Assembly (NCBI RefSeq): GCF_000328665.1 | Contig: NC_019977.1 | Coordinates: 744,001 to 808,000 of the forward strand | Length of the DNA stretch: 64,000 nucleotides | DNA from: Methanomethylovorans hollandica DSM 15978 | GTDB taxonomy: Archaea; Halobacteriota; Methanosarcinia; Methanosarcinales; Methanosarcinaceae | Direction: 5' to 3' | Notes under the pieces: generated by a model | Databases searched by the model: none | What the model was told of the DNA's origin: nothing | What the model saw: only the letters and a program-made list of their open reading frames with translations | Position numbers and translations under genes: made by a program | Shown here: piece by piece, positions 62,135-64,000 of the stretch | Numbering within the stretch: position 1 is the stretch's first letter | How the letters are laid out: the number at the start of each line of letters is the position of its first letter

Positions 62135-63625
62135 ATGTTTAACAAAGTGCTCATTGCGAACAGAGGTGAAATAGCCATCCGGGCCATGAGGGCCTGCAGA
62201 GAGCTGGGAGTGAAGACCGTTGCCGTATATTCTGAAGCTGATAAGAATGCCCTCTTCGCAAAGTATGCTGACGAAGCATATCTTTTAGGCCCGGCACCTT
62301 CAAGCCAGAGCTATCTTAATATGGAGAAGATACTTGATGTAGCTGAGAAGACAGGTTCTGAAGCTATACACCCTGGTTATGGTTTTCTGTCGGAAAATCA
62401 TGTATTTGCATCCAAATGTGAAAAAGCCGGAGTAGTTTTCATAGGTCCTCCCGCAAATGTTATCAAGAAAATGGGTAGTAAGATCGAGGCTCGTAAGACC
62501 ATGAGCAAGGCAGGGGTCCCTGTAGTTCCAGGTACCGAAAATGCCATCTCTGAGGTCGACGAAGCTGCCGAGATCGCAGAAGATATTGGCTATCCGGTAA
62601 TAATAAAAGCGTCTGCAGGTGGTGGCGGTATAGGAATGAAGATAGTCCATTCCAGAGAGGAATTTGCCAACGCTATCGCTTCCATTCAATCTGTTGCAAA
62701 ATCTGCTTTTGGGGATCCAACTGTATTCATAGAAAAATACCTGGATGAACCCAGGCACATAGAGTTCCAGTTACTCGCTGACAGGTACGGGAATACGGTC
62801 CATTGCAATGAAAGAGAATGCTCTATACAGCGCAGACATCAGAAGCTGATAGAAGAAGCTCCTTCTCCGATCATTACCGAGGAGATGCGTGAACTTATGG
62901 GAGAAGCCGCTGTCAAAGGAGCAAAGTCTATAGGCTATGAAAATGCAGGCACCATGGAGTTCCTGTATTCCAAGGGAGAGTTCTATTTCCTTGAAATGAA
63001 CACGCGTCTGCAGGTAGAGCATAGTATTACAGAGCTGATAACTGGTCTTGACCTTGCTAAAAAACAACTATGCATTGCTGCTGGTGAGGAACTTGCATAC
63101 TCGCAGGAGGATATTCCTCTGTGGGGCTGGGCCATAGAATGCAGGATCAACGCTGAAGATCCTTTGAACGATTTCGCTCCTTCTCCAGGAAAGATACGCA
63201 GGTACCGTTCTTCAGGCGGGCCAGGCGTGCGTGTGGACAGCGGTGTACATATGGGATACACTATTTCCCCGTATTATGATTCGATGATCTCAAAGCTCAG
63301 TGTATGGGCGCCTACGCGTATTGAAGCTATACACAGGATGGACAGAGCACTTTATGAATACGTAGTCGTGGGAGTTGCAACTAATATACCGTTCCATAAG
63401 GCAGTGATCAGGCATGAGCAGTTCCTCAAAGGCAATCTTACAACCCATTTCATAGAGGACAATTCCATAATCAAAGATGTGGAAAGAGTTGTAAAGGAAG
63501 ATTCGGAAAAGGGAGCTACACTTGCATCTGCACTTGAGAACAAGTCGACAATGGTCGCTGCCGTCACTGCAGCTGTAGAGTCTTATATGCATGCGGCAAA
63601 GAATCAATCTAGTAATACAGAGTAA
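62135..63625 (+). CDS. pycA: Pyruvate carboxylase subunit A (biotin carboxylase)
   Basis: 496 residues. ATP-grasp enzyme that carboxylates biotin. Seen: [95 protein letters not shown] and [20 protein letters not shown]. Full length and intact. Starts 9 nt after pycB with a GAGGAGAT ribosome site. The SRE region corresponds to known bicarbonate and ATP sites. Confidence 0.96.
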   Translation: MFNKVLIANRGEIAIRAMRACRELGVKTVAVYSEADKNALFAKYADEAYLLGPAPSSQSYLNMEKILDVAEKTGSEAIHPGYGFLSENHVFASKCEKAGVVFIGPPANVIKKMGSKIEARKTMSKAGVPVVPGTENAISEVDEAAEIAEDIGYPVIIKASAGGGGIGMKIVHSREEFANAIASIQSVAKSAFGDPTVFIEKYLDEPRHIEFQLLADRYGNTVHCNERECSIQRRHQKLIEEAPSPIITEEMRELMGEAAVKGAKSIGYENAGTMEFLYSKGEFYFLEMNTRLQVEHSITELITGLDLAKKQLCIAAGEELAYSQEDIPLWGWAIECRINAEDPLNDFAPSPGKIRRYRSSGGPGVRVDSGVHMGYTISPYYDSMISKLSVWAPTRIEAIHRMDRALYEYVVVGVATNIPFHKAVIRHEQFLKGNLTTHFIEDNSIIKDVERVVKEDSEKGATLASALENKSTMVAAVTAAVESYMHAAKNQSSNTE

Positions 63626-63660
63626 ATATTCTATAGAGAGATGTTTATTGGTGGGATAAA

Positions 63661-64000
63661 GTGAGCACTAATTTAGCTGAGATCATACGGATATTGAAAG
63701 AAGCTGATGGAAAACCAGTATCAGGGGAGGAACTTGGAGAACGGTTAGGTGTTTCCAGGGCAATGGTCTGGAAGTATATAAGTTCCTTGAAGGAAGGGGG
63801 ATACGAGATCGAATCATCCCCAAAAACGGGCTATATTTTAAAGGTAGTCCCGGATATGCTTTACCCTGAAGAGATCAAAGACGGGCTAAATACCACTTTG
63901 ATAGGTAATAATATCTTTTACTTTGCAGAGTTGGAATCAACTAACAGCTTCGCTAAGGAAATGGCCAAGGAAGCAGAAGAAGGTACAGTGGTCATAGCTG
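63661..64000 (+). CDS. birA: Biotin ligase/repressor BirA, N-terminal part (cut by window edge)
   Basis: Starts GTG at 63661 and is cut at 64000 after 113 codons. N-terminal winged helix (LAEIIRILKEADGKPVSGEE; GVSRAMVWKYISSLKEGGYE; SSPKTGYIL), then the start of the ligase domain: IFYFAELESTNSFAKEMAKE, with the S/T-N motif that opens the biotin-binding fold. It would attach biotin to PycB; the DNA-binding domain could also repress biotin-related genes, perhaps the pyc operon just upstream. Lies 35 nt after pycA. Confidence 0.92.
   Translation, partial: MSTNLAEIIRILKEADGKPVSGEELGERLGVSRAMVWKYISSLKEGGYEIESSPKTGYILKVVPDMLYPEEIKDGLNTTLIGNNIFYFAELESTNSFAKEMAKEAEEGTVVIA

Overview
The window is a stretch of a methylotrophic methanogen chromosome, most likely a Methanosarcinaceae member outside Methanosarcina itself (Methanomethylovorans or Methanolobus would fit; genus is a guess from protein resemblance and moderate GC). 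The evidence is a methanol methyltransferase set (MtaC, MtaB, MtaA), a RamA-type corrinoid activase, methanogenesis marker proteins 9 and 11, F420:NADP oxidoreductase, deoxyhypusine synthase, archaeal tRNA-splicing endonuclease, a C/D box guide RNA and archaeal TATA boxes about 26 nt ahead of many starts. Bacterial-type genes typical of this family (GroEL/GroES, ClpB, RadC) are present.

Layout: 1-4.7 kb is a heat-shock block (clpB, hsp20, groEL, groES, divergent winged-helix gene). 4.7-18.3 kb holds housekeeping and methanogen-marker genes (MobB-MoaE, RadC, Mmp11, IorA-like, EndA, HflX, PHP, DUF447, CitG-like, Mmp9, glutamate dehydrogenase, F420:NADP oxidoreductase), with two unannotated small-RNA candidates at 8911-8980 and 11968-12041. 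18.3-22.7 kb has a RecA-like/ATP-grasp fusion and an FMN glutamate synthase. 23-31.3 kb is accessory: glycan genes, a truncated corrinoid protein beside an orphan MtaA paralogue, and an acyltransferase gene split by a 1.3 kb insertion sequence. 31.5-37.6 kb has a membrane protein, an aminotransferase and a ferrous iron locus (DtxR-like regulator, FeoA, FeoB, membrane protein, FeoC-like protein). 37.8-44.8 kb is the methanol locus (RamA-like, CobW-like, mtaC, mtaB, convergent mtaA). 44.9-50.5 kb has Lhr helicase, SbcD-like phosphoesterase, deoxyhypusine synthase and pyrF with a C/D box RNA in its 3' trailer. 50.5-59.9 kb is a polyphosphate island: Ppx, Ppk1, membrane-anchored CHAD protein, MgtC-like membrane protein, tandem PPK2 and a CYTH-HD fusion. 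60-64 kb has a dead cheW scrap and pycB, pycA, birA.

How parts work together: MtaB moves the methyl of methanol to the corrinoid of MtaC, MtaA passes it to coenzyme M, and the RamA-like protein reduces inactivated corrinoid. Pyruvate carboxylase is next to the biotin ligase that would load its biotin domain. The polyphosphate genes cover synthesis, hydrolysis, nucleotide phosphorylation by polyphosphate and probable granule binding. The items I rate most interesting are the two stem-closed C-rich small RNAs, the polyphosphate island with its redistributed Ppx HD domain, the RamA-CobW pairing, the AUU-type start of the DUF447 gene and the C/D box RNA.
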